Assembly (NCBI GenBank): GCA_015521205.1
Contig: WAOQ01000004.1
Coordinates: 1-38,113, forward strand
Direction: 5' to 3'
Origin: Desulfurococcales archaeon
GTDB taxonomy: Archaea > Thermoproteota > Thermoprotei_A > Sulfolobales > Acidilobaceae
Length of the DNA: 38,113 bases
Positions 1-8,227 of the stretch are shown one piece after another. How positions within the stretch are numbered: the stretch's first letter is position 1; the number at the start of each line of letters is the position of its first letter. The notes beneath the pieces were generated by a model. It was not told the DNA's origin. It searched no databases and saw nothing but the letters and a program-made list of their open reading frames with translations. The translations under genes and the position numbers were made by a program.

Positions 1-773
1 AACTCATAGTTGAGCTAGGCGGAAAGCCTGCTTTTCCCTGTAACGTATCGATAAATGAAGTGGCGGCCCACTATTCTCCCGACATAAATGATGAGCTAAC
101 TATACCTGAAAATGCCGTTGTAAAAGTTGATGTCGGCGTACATATTAATGGTTATATCGCGGATACGGCTATAACAGTAGATTTATCAGATAAGCAAGAA
201 TTACTTCTTGAGGCAGCAAAAGAAGCTTTGGAAGAAGCTATACGAAACGTGAAGCCTGGTACCTCACTTTACGTCATTGGAGCATCAATAGAGCGTACGA
301 TAAAAAAGTATGGCTTTAAGCCGGTGAAGAATCTTACAGGTCATAGCATTGACAAGTACAAGCTCCATGCCGGGATAAGCATACCTAACTACGCTGATAG
401 GTTTGCAGTTAAAAAACTAAAAAAGGACATGGTCCTTGCAATAGAGCCTTTCGCTACAAACGGTCGTGGGCTAACCCGCGAGGGTAAAATAACAACAATC
501 TATAGCATGGTAAAAAGGAAAAGCCAGCTCCCTGGGAAGATAGCAAAATTCTATATTGCCATCCAAGAACGTTTCCATGGGCTACCATTCTCTCCCCGTT
601 GGCTACTAGATTTGGGTTCACCTGAAGAGGTTAAACATGCCATTCGATATCTTGAAAAACAGCGGGTACTCCATGGATACCCAATCCTTATCGAAGTAGG
701 ACACGGCCTTGTCTCACAGTTTGAACACACCGTTATAGTTTCTGACGGGGATCCCATCGTGACGACACGGTAA
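1..773 (+). CDS. map: Methionine aminopeptidase, archaeal type II, 5'-truncated by window edge
   Basis: The open frame extends upstream of the ORF-track start (…LIVELGGKPAFPCNVSINEVAAHYSPD…). Motifs VDVGVHINGYIADTA, LTGHSIDKYKLHAG, AIEPFAT and FEHTVIV match MetAP-II. Confidence 0.93.
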   Translation, partial: LIVELGGKPAFPCNVSINEVAAHYSPDINDELTIPENAVVKVDVGVHINGYIADTAITVDLSDKQELLLEAAKEALEEAIRNVKPGTSLYVIGASIERTIKKYGFKPVKNLTGHSIDKYKLHAGISIPNYADRFAVKKLKKDMVLAIEPFATNGRGLTREGKITTIYSMVKRKSQLPGKIAKFYIAIQERFHGLPFSPRWLLDLGSPEEVKHAIRYLEKQRVLHGYPILIEVGHGLVSQFEHTVIVSDGDPIVTTR

Positions 774-839
774 AACTACGCATATATTACCGTTCTTCAT
801 CCCCACCATTGCGTAGAGAGCTTGGGGGTGTAATAACTA

Positions 840-1991
840 GTGGCAGACGTCGCCTCCGGCAGTAGTATAACGGATTGGATAACAGCCATCAGTCAGTTAG
901 CCTTCCTTATAATATTCATTCTCCTATTCACCGGAGCAAATCAACGTTTCCAAATGTATCTATGGGGTAAAGAAATACGTGCAGGGCTAGCAGTCCTTCA
1001 ACGATATGTAAAGGATGCAGAAGAAAAGAGCAAAGACCTGCTAGCTAAGTATGGCTCCAAACGTCCCAAAACTCTAGTAGAACGGCTAAAAGACTACGTG
1101 TTCATCTCGCCCGTAGACATAGAGCCCACAGACATCATAAGGAGGCTTGACCATTTACTAGAAACAAGAAGAGCCCAGATCAAACAGCTTCTAATGGAAG
1201 AACTCACCAGTGTAGGAAAGGTTGAAAGGTACAAGGCAGAAACTAGCCTTGAGATACTTAGTGCTCTAAACATGATATACAAAATTGTACGACACATTCT
1301 ACTTTTAGGCGAGAAGACCAATAACTTCCTGTTAGTGATGCAACTTAGACTTCTTCTACCACAGATAATGAAGATAGCAGAGGGTTACAGGAAGGCGCTA
1401 GACGATTTCATTAAAGGAGCACCAATAGGAGACTCGATAGGACCACAGATAGCACTACATATGGCTGGAACAGAGACTCCATGGATCCATTTAGACGATG
1501 ACACTGTAGCCGCCAAAGCAGAATACGATGGTAGAACGCTAATACTGGTAAAAGCCGAGGGGCCAGCCTCCAATGTAGGCAGACCCGGGGTTGCCGTGGA
1601 AAAGATCGTTGAAGAAGATATTTTCGGGACGGGGAAACCTTCTCTTATAATAACTGTGGATGCAGCACTCAAACTAGAAGGCGAAGACACAGGTTCTATA
1701 GCTGAAGGTGTAGGAGCCGCCATAGGGGATCCTGGCCCCGAGAAAATAAGAATAGAAAGAACCGCGTCCAAGCATAAAATACCCCTCCGTGCGGTTGTCA
1801 TAAAAATGGGGATGGAAGAAGCTATATTGACTATGAAAAAAGAGATCTATGAAGGAGGAGTAAAGGCCATAGAACGGCTCAAAGAGATAATCAATGAAGA
1901 AACAAACCCGGGAGAAACCATCCTAATAGCCGGGATAGGTAACAGCATAGGAATAGGGCAAAAGCTCGAAAAAACAGAGGTGACACAGTAA
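840..1991 (+). CDS. DUF1512-family membrane-anchored protein
   Basis: 383 aa, GTG start, N-terminal TM (ITAISQLAFLIIFILLFTG); the overall pattern resembles archaeal DUF1512 proteins. The stop overlaps the next ATG (TAATG). Confidence 0.7.
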   Translation: MADVASGSSITDWITAISQLAFLIIFILLFTGANQRFQMYLWGKEIRAGLAVLQRYVKDAEEKSKDLLAKYGSKRPKTLVERLKDYVFISPVDIEPTDIIRRLDHLLETRRAQIKQLLMEELTSVGKVERYKAETSLEILSALNMIYKIVRHILLLGEKTNNFLLVMQLRLLLPQIMKIAEGYRKALDDFIKGAPIGDSIGPQIALHMAGTETPWIHLDDDTVAAKAEYDGRTLILVKAEGPASNVGRPGVAVEKIVEEDIFGTGKPSLIITVDAALKLEGEDTGSIAEGVGAAIGDPGPEKIRIERTASKHKIPLRAVVIKMGMEEAILTMKKEIYEGGVKAIERLKEIINEETNPGETILIAGIGNSIGIGQKLEKTEVTQ

Positions 1992-2302
1992 TGCCGCTAG
2001 GACTCTTTGACGATCCGGTATTACAGATGTTCATCTTCATACTTTTCATAGGAATGACGATCTATATCTTTCTCCAAACATCTCAACAAGCAAAAAAGAG
2101 AGAACCACCACGGAAGACGTACACGCTCATAACATGCACTAGCACTGGTCAAGAGGAAAAGAGAGAATATAAGGAAGGTGATTATGTAGGCAAAGAACTA
2201 GGTACCTGTGGAGATAATAACGAAGGAAAACTCATAGTAAAAGCCATCTACACCGAGGAAATCAAGCCCGCTACGGGGAAACCGGGAAGCAAAGGGCAGT
2301 AA
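1991..2302 (+). CDS. Small single-TM protein of unknown function
   Basis: 103 aa, N-terminal TM (VLQMFIFILFIGMTIYIFLQ), translationally coupled (TAATG) to the DUF1512 gene. Confidence 0.6.
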   Translation: MPLGLFDDPVLQMFIFILFIGMTIYIFLQTSQQAKKREPPRKTYTLITCTSTGQEEKREYKEGDYVGKELGTCGDNNEGKLIVKAIYTEEIKPATGKPGSKGQ

Positions 2303-2315
2303 AGCTTATAAGCAG
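2302..2315 (+). promoter_or_regulatory. Putative TATA box of the 5S rRNA gene
   Basis: AAAGCTTATAAGC lies about 27-36 bp upstream of the 5S 5' end and abuts the stop of the upstream CDS. Confidence 0.5.
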
Positions 2316-2339
2316 AGCCCAATATGAAAGGATCATCTT

Positions 2340-2468
2340 GCCCGGCCCGGTCATAGCGACCGGGCAACACCCGGACCCATTTCGAACCCGGCAGTTAAGC
2401 CGGTCGCGTCGGGGTTCCCAGTAGGATCCGAGAGGGCCTGCAGGGGCCCCGAACCGGGACCGGGCACC
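2340..2468 (+). rRNA. rrf: 5S ribosomal RNA
   Basis: GCCCGGCCCGGTCATAGCGACCGGGCAACACCCGGACCCATTTCGAACCCGGCAGTTAAGCCGGTCGCGT…GGGACCGGGCACC: conserved archaeal 5S core (CACCCGGACCCATTTCGAACCCGGNAGTTAAGC) and closing terminal stem. Confidence 0.95.
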
Positions 2469-2812
2469 TTCCACTCCACTGGTTATAAAACCAAGCATTC
2501 GTGAAGGCTTGGATATACTATGGATGCCACATTAACAATCCCCAACTAAAATCCTATATTTATATGAGATAAAATATTCATTCGTGAGCAGATGTTTAGG
2601 GCAGAACATGATTACTATGTAGGTATCCCCCGTCTATTTCAGGGTTATATAACGCATGAACATAGGACAGAGACGAACTTAACGTCTGTGAAGTCAACCA
2701 CATTGCTGAACCTAACCTCAAGATAATAGGTTTCGAGACTTCTAACTATGTCAAAAGGTATGAGGTGATCTCCTAGCTTTACCAAACTATTATGTATACA
2801 ACAATATTGCTT

Positions 2813-2890
2813 TGGTGGGCCCGCGGGGACTTGAACCCCGGACCTCCGCCGTGTGAGGGCGGCGTCCTAACCAGGCTAGACGACGGGCCC
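2813..2890 (-). tRNA. tRNA-Val (anticodon CAC), CCA encoded
   Basis: Minus strand GGGCCCG-TC-GTCTAGCCTGGTTAGGAC-G-CCGCC-CTCACAC-GGCGG-AGGTC-CGGGGTTCAAGTCCCCG-CGGGCCC-A-CCA; complete cloverleaf, loop CU-CAC-AC. Confidence 0.95.
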
Positions 2891-3012
2891 GAGCGTTTGA
2901 GCTCCCGGTGATGATGGTTTTAGAAGAGTTTGGGTTTTTATTGGTTATCGGTCTTGCACGCTTGAATGTGTATAGGATAGGGGGTTAGGAGCCCTGTTAC
3001 CCCTTATGGGTG

Positions 3013-3183
3013 TGGTGGGCCCGGGGGGACTCGAACCCCCGACCTACGGGTCTCCCCGCGCTCCAGTAATAGTTCATCCCCCAGGTTCGCCGGGGTCGGT
3101 AGACCCGTATTTCCCGTCGGAAGCCTATGCGGCTTCCTATTCGCGGGTCTTTTTGTTTGCGGGGTTCACTGGAGCATCGGCCC
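3013..3183 (-). ncRNA. tRNA-like RNA: intact T-arm, acceptor 3' strand and CCA, but no recognisable anticodon (split/multi-intron tRNA half, decayed tRNA or novel tRNA-like RNA)
   Basis: Minus-strand 3' end …AGGTC-GGGGGTTCGAGTCCCCC-CGGGCCC-A-CCA is a canonical tRNA 3' half. Upstream are GCGGG-GAGA-CCCGT, 8-bp arms GCTCCAGT/ACTGGAGC, hairpin GGAAGCC-GCATA-GGCTTCC and a 5' GGGCC. Confidence 0.6.
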
Positions 3184-3291
3184 TGCCCCGTCCCCGGTTT
3201 ATTGGATAATTAGGATGGCGTTTTTAGTGTTAATGTTAAGGATTTGCGGGGTTCGTGTTGTGCGCCGGGGTCCCCTCCACATAGGCTATTA

Positions 3292-3367
3292 TGGCGCCGG
3301 GGAGGGGACTCGAACCCCCGACCATCGGGTTAACAGCCCGACGCTCTACCAGCTGAGCTACCCCGGC
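3292..3367 (-). tRNA. tRNA-Asn (anticodon GTT), CCA encoded
   Basis: Minus strand GCCGGGG-TA-GCTCAGCTGGTAGAGC-G-TCGGG-CTGTTAA-CCCGA-TGGTC-GGGGGTTCGAGTCCCCT-CCCCGGC-G-CCA. Confidence 0.96.
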
Positions 3368-3428
3368 ACGGCCCCCTTCTTCTCGGGGCACCTAGAAGTT
3401 TGATGTTCGTTGTATGGTTTATAAGGGT

Positions 3429-3773
3429 TTAGAGGTGGGTGTGCTTTATTTTGCGCCGTTCATGTATTGCTTCACCTATCAGCGTTTCTCCCAGGTAGGC
3501 TTTTATATAAAATAGGTAACGGGTATCTGTGCTCTCGAATAGTTTTGCGCGGATCCTGATTTTTTGATTTAGATATGCTGGTTTTAGGTGCCTTACATCA
3601 ATCCTGTATCCTACAGTGGCTTCGTCGGGCTCGAGTGTAGAGTCTAAACATTCGCGTGTTGTTGCTTCCATGAAAAGTATTAGGCAAGGCGTTGAGAGAA
3701 CGTAGATCCCCTTGTCTGCTAGATGTTGTGCCGCGTGTTCTTTGCTTATTTTCCAGGTCTTCGTGCATTCCAT
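3429..3773 (-). CDS. Hotdog-fold thioesterase family protein
   Basis: 114 aa; pattern VLSTPCLILFMEATTRECLDSTLEPDEATVGYRIDVRHLKPAYLNQKIRIRAKL…ETLIGEAIHERRKI matches fluoroacetyl-CoA thioesterase-like hotdog proteins. Confidence 0.8.
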   Translation of the reverse strand: MECTKTWKISKEHAAQHLADKGIYVLSTPCLILFMEATTRECLDSTLEPDEATVGYRIDVRHLKPAYLNQKIRIRAKLFESTDTRYLFYIKAYLGETLIGEAIHERRKIKHTHL

Positions 3774-3788
3774 GTTGGAACGTGCCTC

Positions 3789-4490
3789 CTACTGTATCGG
3801 CGTCTTTTTTGCCCAGGAACTTGAGAGTGCTGTTGCTAGTTCGTTGAGTTTGGACTGGGGCTCTTTATGTTTCATTACTGCTGAGGCTACCAAGACACCG
3901 GCAGCCCCTAATTGGATTGCTGTGTATGCGTCGTCGCCGTTGGTTATGCCTGCACCGGCAAGTACTGGTATTGAGGGGTTTATCTTAGATACTGCATCTA
4001 TGGATTGTGTTATAATCTCTGGTTTTGCTTTCGAAACCGGTATTCCTGTCCCGATCAGTTCTGGTGGTTCTATGGCTATGTAATCTGGTTCGGCTAGGGC
4101 GATCGCCTTTGCTTCTACTGGTGTTTCGGCACAAACTATTGTTTTAAGCCCATAGCGTTTGGCGTTGGAGATCATTTGGACTAGCATATTGTAGGGTATT
4201 TTCTTTTCGCTATGGTTTATGAGTACGCCTTTTGCCCCGGCGGATACTATCATTTCTAATGAAACTCTGCCCGTATAAGCTCCTTGCCCGGATATGTCAG
4301 GTGGTTGTCCATAAGTTTGGCTGTAAACCTGTGAGATACGGTATATCTCTGTATGGGGGGGTACGAGTATTATCTCAGTCTCTACCTGGTTTGATACATG
4401 GAAAGCTGCTTTTGCCATTTCCAATGCTTTCTGTCCATGGGACGTTGGATATGCTTTGAAGTTGACTACTAATAAGGGCTTTCTGATCAT
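3789..4490 (-). CDS. tpiA: Triosephosphate isomerase (archaeal)
   Basis: VNFKAYPTSHG, GVLINHSEKK, VCAETP, YIAIEPPELIGTGIPVSKAKPE, VLAGAGITNGDDAYTAIQLGAAGVLVASAVMK. Confidence 0.95.
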   Translation of the reverse strand: MIRKPLLVVNFKAYPTSHGQKALEMAKAAFHVSNQVETEIILVPPHTEIYRISQVYSQTYGQPPDISGQGAYTGRVSLEMIVSAGAKGVLINHSEKKIPYNMLVQMISNAKRYGLKTIVCAETPVEAKAIALAEPDYIAIEPPELIGTGIPVSKAKPEIITQSIDAVSKINPSIPVLAGAGITNGDDAYTAIQLGAAGVLVASAVMKHKEPQSKLNELATALSSSWAKKTPIQ

Positions 4491-4562
4491 GATTATTCCA
4501 TCACCCCGAGTTAAACTTGTTAAAAACGTGTTTAGTTTTGAAGAAAAGATAGAATTGGAGGT

Positions 4563-5720
4563 TTAGTCGTGTTCAATGTCTGCTGTCGCTGGTTTCTTGG
4601 CCTTGTATCCTGTTTCAGCTTTTTGGAATCTGTCTTTTAGCTTCTCTAGTACTTGTGGTAGCGTGGTATATTCCATCTCTTCAGGGCCGAGGCGATGTGG
4701 CATGAATGGCCCGTGTCTTCTTAAATAGTCCGCTATTGTATTGGCTGTACGTCTAGCTTCGTCGAAGGCTGGATCGTCGAATAGGTCGGCTGGGCCTATT
4801 AGGCGTCCATTTTTCACTTGGAATCCTAGCGCTACTATTCTGGGAGGCCCGTCGAAACGAGTACATTTGGCGTGTCTAAGTCCTACTGGCATCATGGGTC
4901 CATGATGGCTTCCCCTCATCCAGCCGGCTACGAGGTGGGGAAAGGTAAAGGGTTCTAATATTTCGCCGGTTGCTGGGAACCCGCTTTGTGCACGTACAAT
5001 GGCTACCGGGTCGTCTTTACCCACATATTTGCCTGCTATTAGGTTTAGACGTTCGCTACTAATTACCGCCGCTATTTCATTATCGGTTCTCCTCAAAACT
5101 CGTTTTATCACGTATCTTGCTGGTGTGCCTATGAGAGCTAGTATATCGTAGAGTTCTTCAGGTGCGTTTAGCATAACGCTTTTTCCTTCAAATACATCTA
5201 GTATCTGGAATCGAAAGCCTGGATGCATTCTTGGATCGATTACCAGTCCCGCAGTGTTAAACGGATCTGCAAATATTTTGAAGAGCGGGAAGTTGAAAGC
5301 TCCAGGTTCTGTTTTGTCAGCCATGAACACTATGACAGGTTCGGAGGGACGTTCTTCAAATTCCATTTCAGCGACGCCCGGCCCTAGTCCTCGTACGTTT
5401 CCTGAGAAAGCGTCTGATAGGAGATCTTGACCAGCAGCGTATAGCCCCAGTTCTTTCGCCACTTTGGCTGCTTCGCTAAACGCGTTCCAAGCTAGTCCAT
5501 GTATCTCCGGGCTGTCGACACCTTTAGTGTGAGTCATTATTAGTTGGAGGTCGTCACCCACGTGAGAAACGAAAAAGTCGATTATAACTCCATCTCGTTT
5601 GGCCTCTACCAGGACTTTCGATGCAGCCGCTATCGTGTCTGGGTGGACGACATGGTGTCCCGCTAAGGAACCTATATCTGCTTTTATTACGCTTAGCGTG
5701 ATCTTCAAGTGCGGGGTCAC
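4563..5720 (-). CDS. fbp: Fructose-1,6-bisphosphate aldolase/phosphatase (type V)
   Basis: KITLSVIKADIGSLAGHHVVHPD, SHVGDDLQLIMTHTKG, GQDLLSDAFSGNVRGLGPGVAEMEFEERPSEPV, FNTAGLVIDPRMHPGF. Confidence 0.96.
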   Translation of the reverse strand: MTPHLKITLSVIKADIGSLAGHHVVHPDTIAAASKVLVEAKRDGVIIDFFVSHVGDDLQLIMTHTKGVDSPEIHGLAWNAFSEAAKVAKELGLYAAGQDLLSDAFSGNVRGLGPGVAEMEFEERPSEPVIVFMADKTEPGAFNFPLFKIFADPFNTAGLVIDPRMHPGFRFQILDVFEGKSVMLNAPEELYDILALIGTPARYVIKRVLRRTDNEIAAVISSERLNLIAGKYVGKDDPVAIVRAQSGFPATGEILEPFTFPHLVAGWMRGSHHGPMMPVGLRHAKCTRFDGPPRIVALGFQVKNGRLIGPADLFDDPAFDEARRTANTIADYLRRHGPFMPHRLGPEEMEYTTLPQVLEKLKDRFQKAETGYKAKKPATADIEHD

Positions 5721-5806
5721 CCCTTGGATTTTTGATGGTTCGTTTGACCTGGTTTAGAATATGGTTGGGAAGGATTTAATGTGTTGAGCCTGGATTAGTT
5801 TTGGGT

Positions 5807-7636
5807 TTACATATAGTATTCTCCTTTGGCTTTCTGCATTCTGTCAAGGTAGCTTCCTTCACGATTTATTCTTGGTCTTCCGGTATCTGGGTCTTTTCTG
5901 AAGGTAACACCAAGTTCCCTAAGGAACCTGTTCATCCCCTCTTTGAGGGACAGTGGTTTTGAAGCATGCCCCCGTAGTCCGGGTTCACCTAGTATGACTA
6001 TAACTCGATCGCTGACATAGTCTTGTATGAGTACATCGTGTTCAACTACAAAAGCGGCGACTTCCCTTGTCTCAGTTAGTCTGCGTATTATTTTTGCTAC
6101 ACTAAGTCGTTCCTCTACATCAAGATAGGCGGATGGCTCGTCTAACAAGTAGATATCAGCGTCTCTTGCTAGTGTTTGTGCTATCGCCAGTTTTTGTAGT
6201 TCGCCTCCGCTGAGGGTTGACGCACGGCGGTCGTAGAACCGATCTAGTCTCATTTTCTTTACTAGTTCCATGTAGAGCCAGCTCCCCGGGGTAACGGCGT
6301 CGGGGTTTGCCTCGTAAAGGACTTGGTAAACTGTTTTGTCTTCATATTCTTCGGCCCTGATATATTGAGGTTTATAACTTACTTTGAAATCGCCCAGAAG
6401 TGCTACGTACCCTTGTTCTGGTTCTATTTTCCCGGCCAGTGTGTTTACAAAGGTTGTTTTTCCTATTCCATTGGGACCTATGATTCCTATGATCTCGCCT
6501 TCTCCTATAACGCCCGGCTCTGTCTCAAGCGTAAAATCTCCCCTTTTGACTAGTAGGTTGCTCCATTCTAGGAATGGATGCTGTTTTTTAGTCATGTCCG
6601 ATACTTGGCGTGCGAATTTGAATGTTATGGGTTCTTTTCTGATCCGCATGTTTTCTGCTGGGAGGTATCCGTCTAAGAAGTAGTTCACACCGTTTTTAAC
6701 GCCATAGGGTGATGAGACTATTCCATAGACTCCGGGTTCACCGTATAGTATTGAGACTAGGTCTGAGATGTAGTCTAGAATCGAGAGGTCATGTTCTATC
6801 ACAATATAGTATCTGTTGTTTTTTACGAACTCCCTGATAAGTTTGGATATACGTATTCTTTCCCTCACGTCTAGATAGCTAGAGGGTTCGTCAAAGATAT
6901 ACGTGTCGGCATCCTTGCTTAGCACCGCAGCAATCAACAGTTTTTGCAGTTCACCTCCACTCAAACGGGATATCTTCCTATCCCATATATTGTGCAAGCC
7001 TAGTTCTTTGGCTATTTCTTTAGCTATGCCCAGTTCATCGGCTTTAACGAGTAATTGTCCTACTGTTCCCTTCACGACTCGGGGGACTAGATCGACGTAT
7101 TGTATCTTATGGGCCACGCGTATTCTACTGTTTGCAATGTCTCTGAGATAGTTCATCAGTTCGTTTCCACGGAAGTGTTTTATTATCTCGTCCCATTCAG
7201 GGGGGTCTTCCGGACGTCCTAGGTTAGGCTTTAGTTCTCCCGCCAAAATTCTTACTGAGGTGGTCTTTCCGGTCCCGTTGCGTCCTATTATTCCGAGAAC
7301 CTTTCCTTTTTTGGGTACTGGGAGACGATAGAGCTTGAATTGGTTGGTTCCATACCTGTGTATCGCGTCTTCTTCAAGTTCTCGTGGAATATTGACGATC
7401 GATATGGCTTTGAAGGGACACTTTCTAACGCATATGCCACAACCAATACATATGTCTTCGTATATTATTGGTTTGTTCTTGTTTGACGGATCTGACTCGA
7501 TCGCTTTTTGTTTTCCGGTTTTGTTTATCGGACAAAACACTATGCATTCTTGATGACATTTTGTAGGTTTGCATAAATCGTAGTCTATCACTGCTAACCT
7601 GCTTGCCCCGGACATAGCTTCTCCCTCAACACCCAT
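5807..7636 (-). CDS. ABCE1/Rli1 ribosome-recycling Fe-S ABC ATPase
   Basis: N-terminal Cys-rich ferredoxin-like domain (CKPTKCHQECIVFCP…CIGCGICVRKCP); two Walker A (GRNGTGKTT, GPNGIGKTT) and two LSGGELQK signatures. The likely start is the internal ATG (MSGASRLAVIDYD). Confidence 0.96.
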   Translation of the reverse strand: MGVEGEAMSGASRLAVIDYDLCKPTKCHQECIVFCPINKTGKQKAIESDPSNKNKPIIYEDICIGCGICVRKCPFKAISIVNIPRELEEDAIHRYGTNQFKLYRLPVPKKGKVLGIIGRNGTGKTTSVRILAGELKPNLGRPEDPPEWDEIIKHFRGNELMNYLRDIANSRIRVAHKIQYVDLVPRVVKGTVGQLLVKADELGIAKEIAKELGLHNIWDRKISRLSGGELQKLLIAAVLSKDADTYIFDEPSSYLDVRERIRISKLIREFVKNNRYYIVIEHDLSILDYISDLVSILYGEPGVYGIVSSPYGVKNGVNYFLDGYLPAENMRIRKEPITFKFARQVSDMTKKQHPFLEWSNLLVKRGDFTLETEPGVIGEGEIIGIIGPNGIGKTTFVNTLAGKIEPEQGYVALLGDFKVSYKPQYIRAEEYEDKTVYQVLYEANPDAVTPGSWLYMELVKKMRLDRFYDRRASTLSGGELQKLAIAQTLARDADIYLLDEPSAYLDVEERLSVAKIIRRLTETREVAAFVVEHDVLIQDYVSDRVIVILGEPGLRGHASKPLSLKEGMNRFLRELGVTFRKDPDTGRPRINREGSYLDRMQKAKGEYYM

Positions 7637-7696
7637 GCATGGATGAGTCCCATTGGGGAAATTAGTGTTTAAAGGCTGTGCTTCTATGTTTTGTTA

Positions 7697-7770
7697 GGGG
7701 GCTATGATGTGTGGTGACGGCTCTGAGGATATCTAGAAGTTCTGTGAAGAGTTCTAAGAACCGAGCCCCC
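7697..7770. other. 74-nt hairpin-closed intergenic element (7-bp terminal stem), function unknown
   Basis: GGGGGCT (7697-7703) is the exact reverse complement of AGCCCCC (7764-7770). The interior carries ATGATGT, CTGA and AGTTCT repeats. It lies just 3' of the Cgi121-like stop on the minus strand. Confidence 0.45.
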
Positions 7771-7771
7771 T

Positions 7772-8227
7772 TCACGTTATTAGTTCTAGATGCGTTTCTA
7801 TGATCTTCATGTGAGAATCGGGTTTGCACCGTGTCTGTATTTCTTTTTCACATGGTACCATAGAGATTAGATAAAGACAAGCAAGCTGAGTTTGTTTTGC
7901 CTCTTCTTTTAATTTCTTGATGAGTTTTAAGATTTGTGTTTCACCGTATATCCTCATCATGATTTCAAATTCGATATATTTGGATCTACGTTTACCTAAG
8001 GCGTCGGCGTCTATACTGTGAAGGTATGCTAGCAGAACTTTGCATGGAACGTGTTGATGGGGTGAAACTATTACTGCCTCGTATTTTTGTAATTCGTTTC
8101 CATGTTTTTTGACAAAATCTACTAGTTCATCGTATGAACCGTCACCTTGGTTACAGGTTTGCTCTATACGTATACAATGGTTGCTATCTATAGGGAAAAA
8201 CGTAGATTCCTTTATTTCTAGTTTCAT
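7772..8227 (-). CDS. Probable KEOPS subunit Cgi121-like protein
   Basis: 151 aa; KRRSKYIEFEIMMRIYGETQILKLIKKL resembles the Cgi121 core (strand followed by the ‘GxxQI’ helix). Overlaps the upstream PRTase gene by 4 nt. Confidence 0.55.
   Translation of the reverse strand: MKLEIKESTFFPIDSNHCIRIEQTCNQGDGSYDELVDFVKKHGNELQKYEAVIVSPHQHVPCKVLLAYLHSIDADALGKRRSKYIEFEIMMRIYGETQILKLIKKLKEEAKQTQLACLYLISMVPCEKEIQTRCKPDSHMKIIETHLELIT

Noticed and set aside
2480-2512. Overlapping hairpins TGGTTATAAAACCA and CCAAGC-N10-GCTTGG after 5S rRNA
   Set aside because: Short stems without a clear T-tract; plausible terminator or processing signal but not strong enough to call.
2575-2800. Possible box C/D sRNA in the 5S/tRNA gap (ATGATTA, GGTGATC, CTGA fragments)
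   Set aside because: No correctly spaced C/D'/C'/D set could be assembled on either strand.
3060-3175. Inverted CTCCAGT motifs reminiscent of archaeal origin recognition boxes
   Set aside because: They lack the second half (GGAAAC) and G-string of ORB elements, no orc1/cdc6 gene is present, and the motifs are explained as RNA stem arms.
3006-3403. ORF-track proteins MGVVGPGGLEPPTYGS… and …GAGEGTRTPDHRVNSPTLYQLSYPG…
   Set aside because: These are antisense translations of tRNA sequence, a well-known false ORF pattern, not genes.
7697-7770. Box C/D sRNA call for the hairpin element
   Set aside because: C box ends in T, D'-C' spacing is too long and the D box would be CTAA; kept only as a structured element of unknown type.
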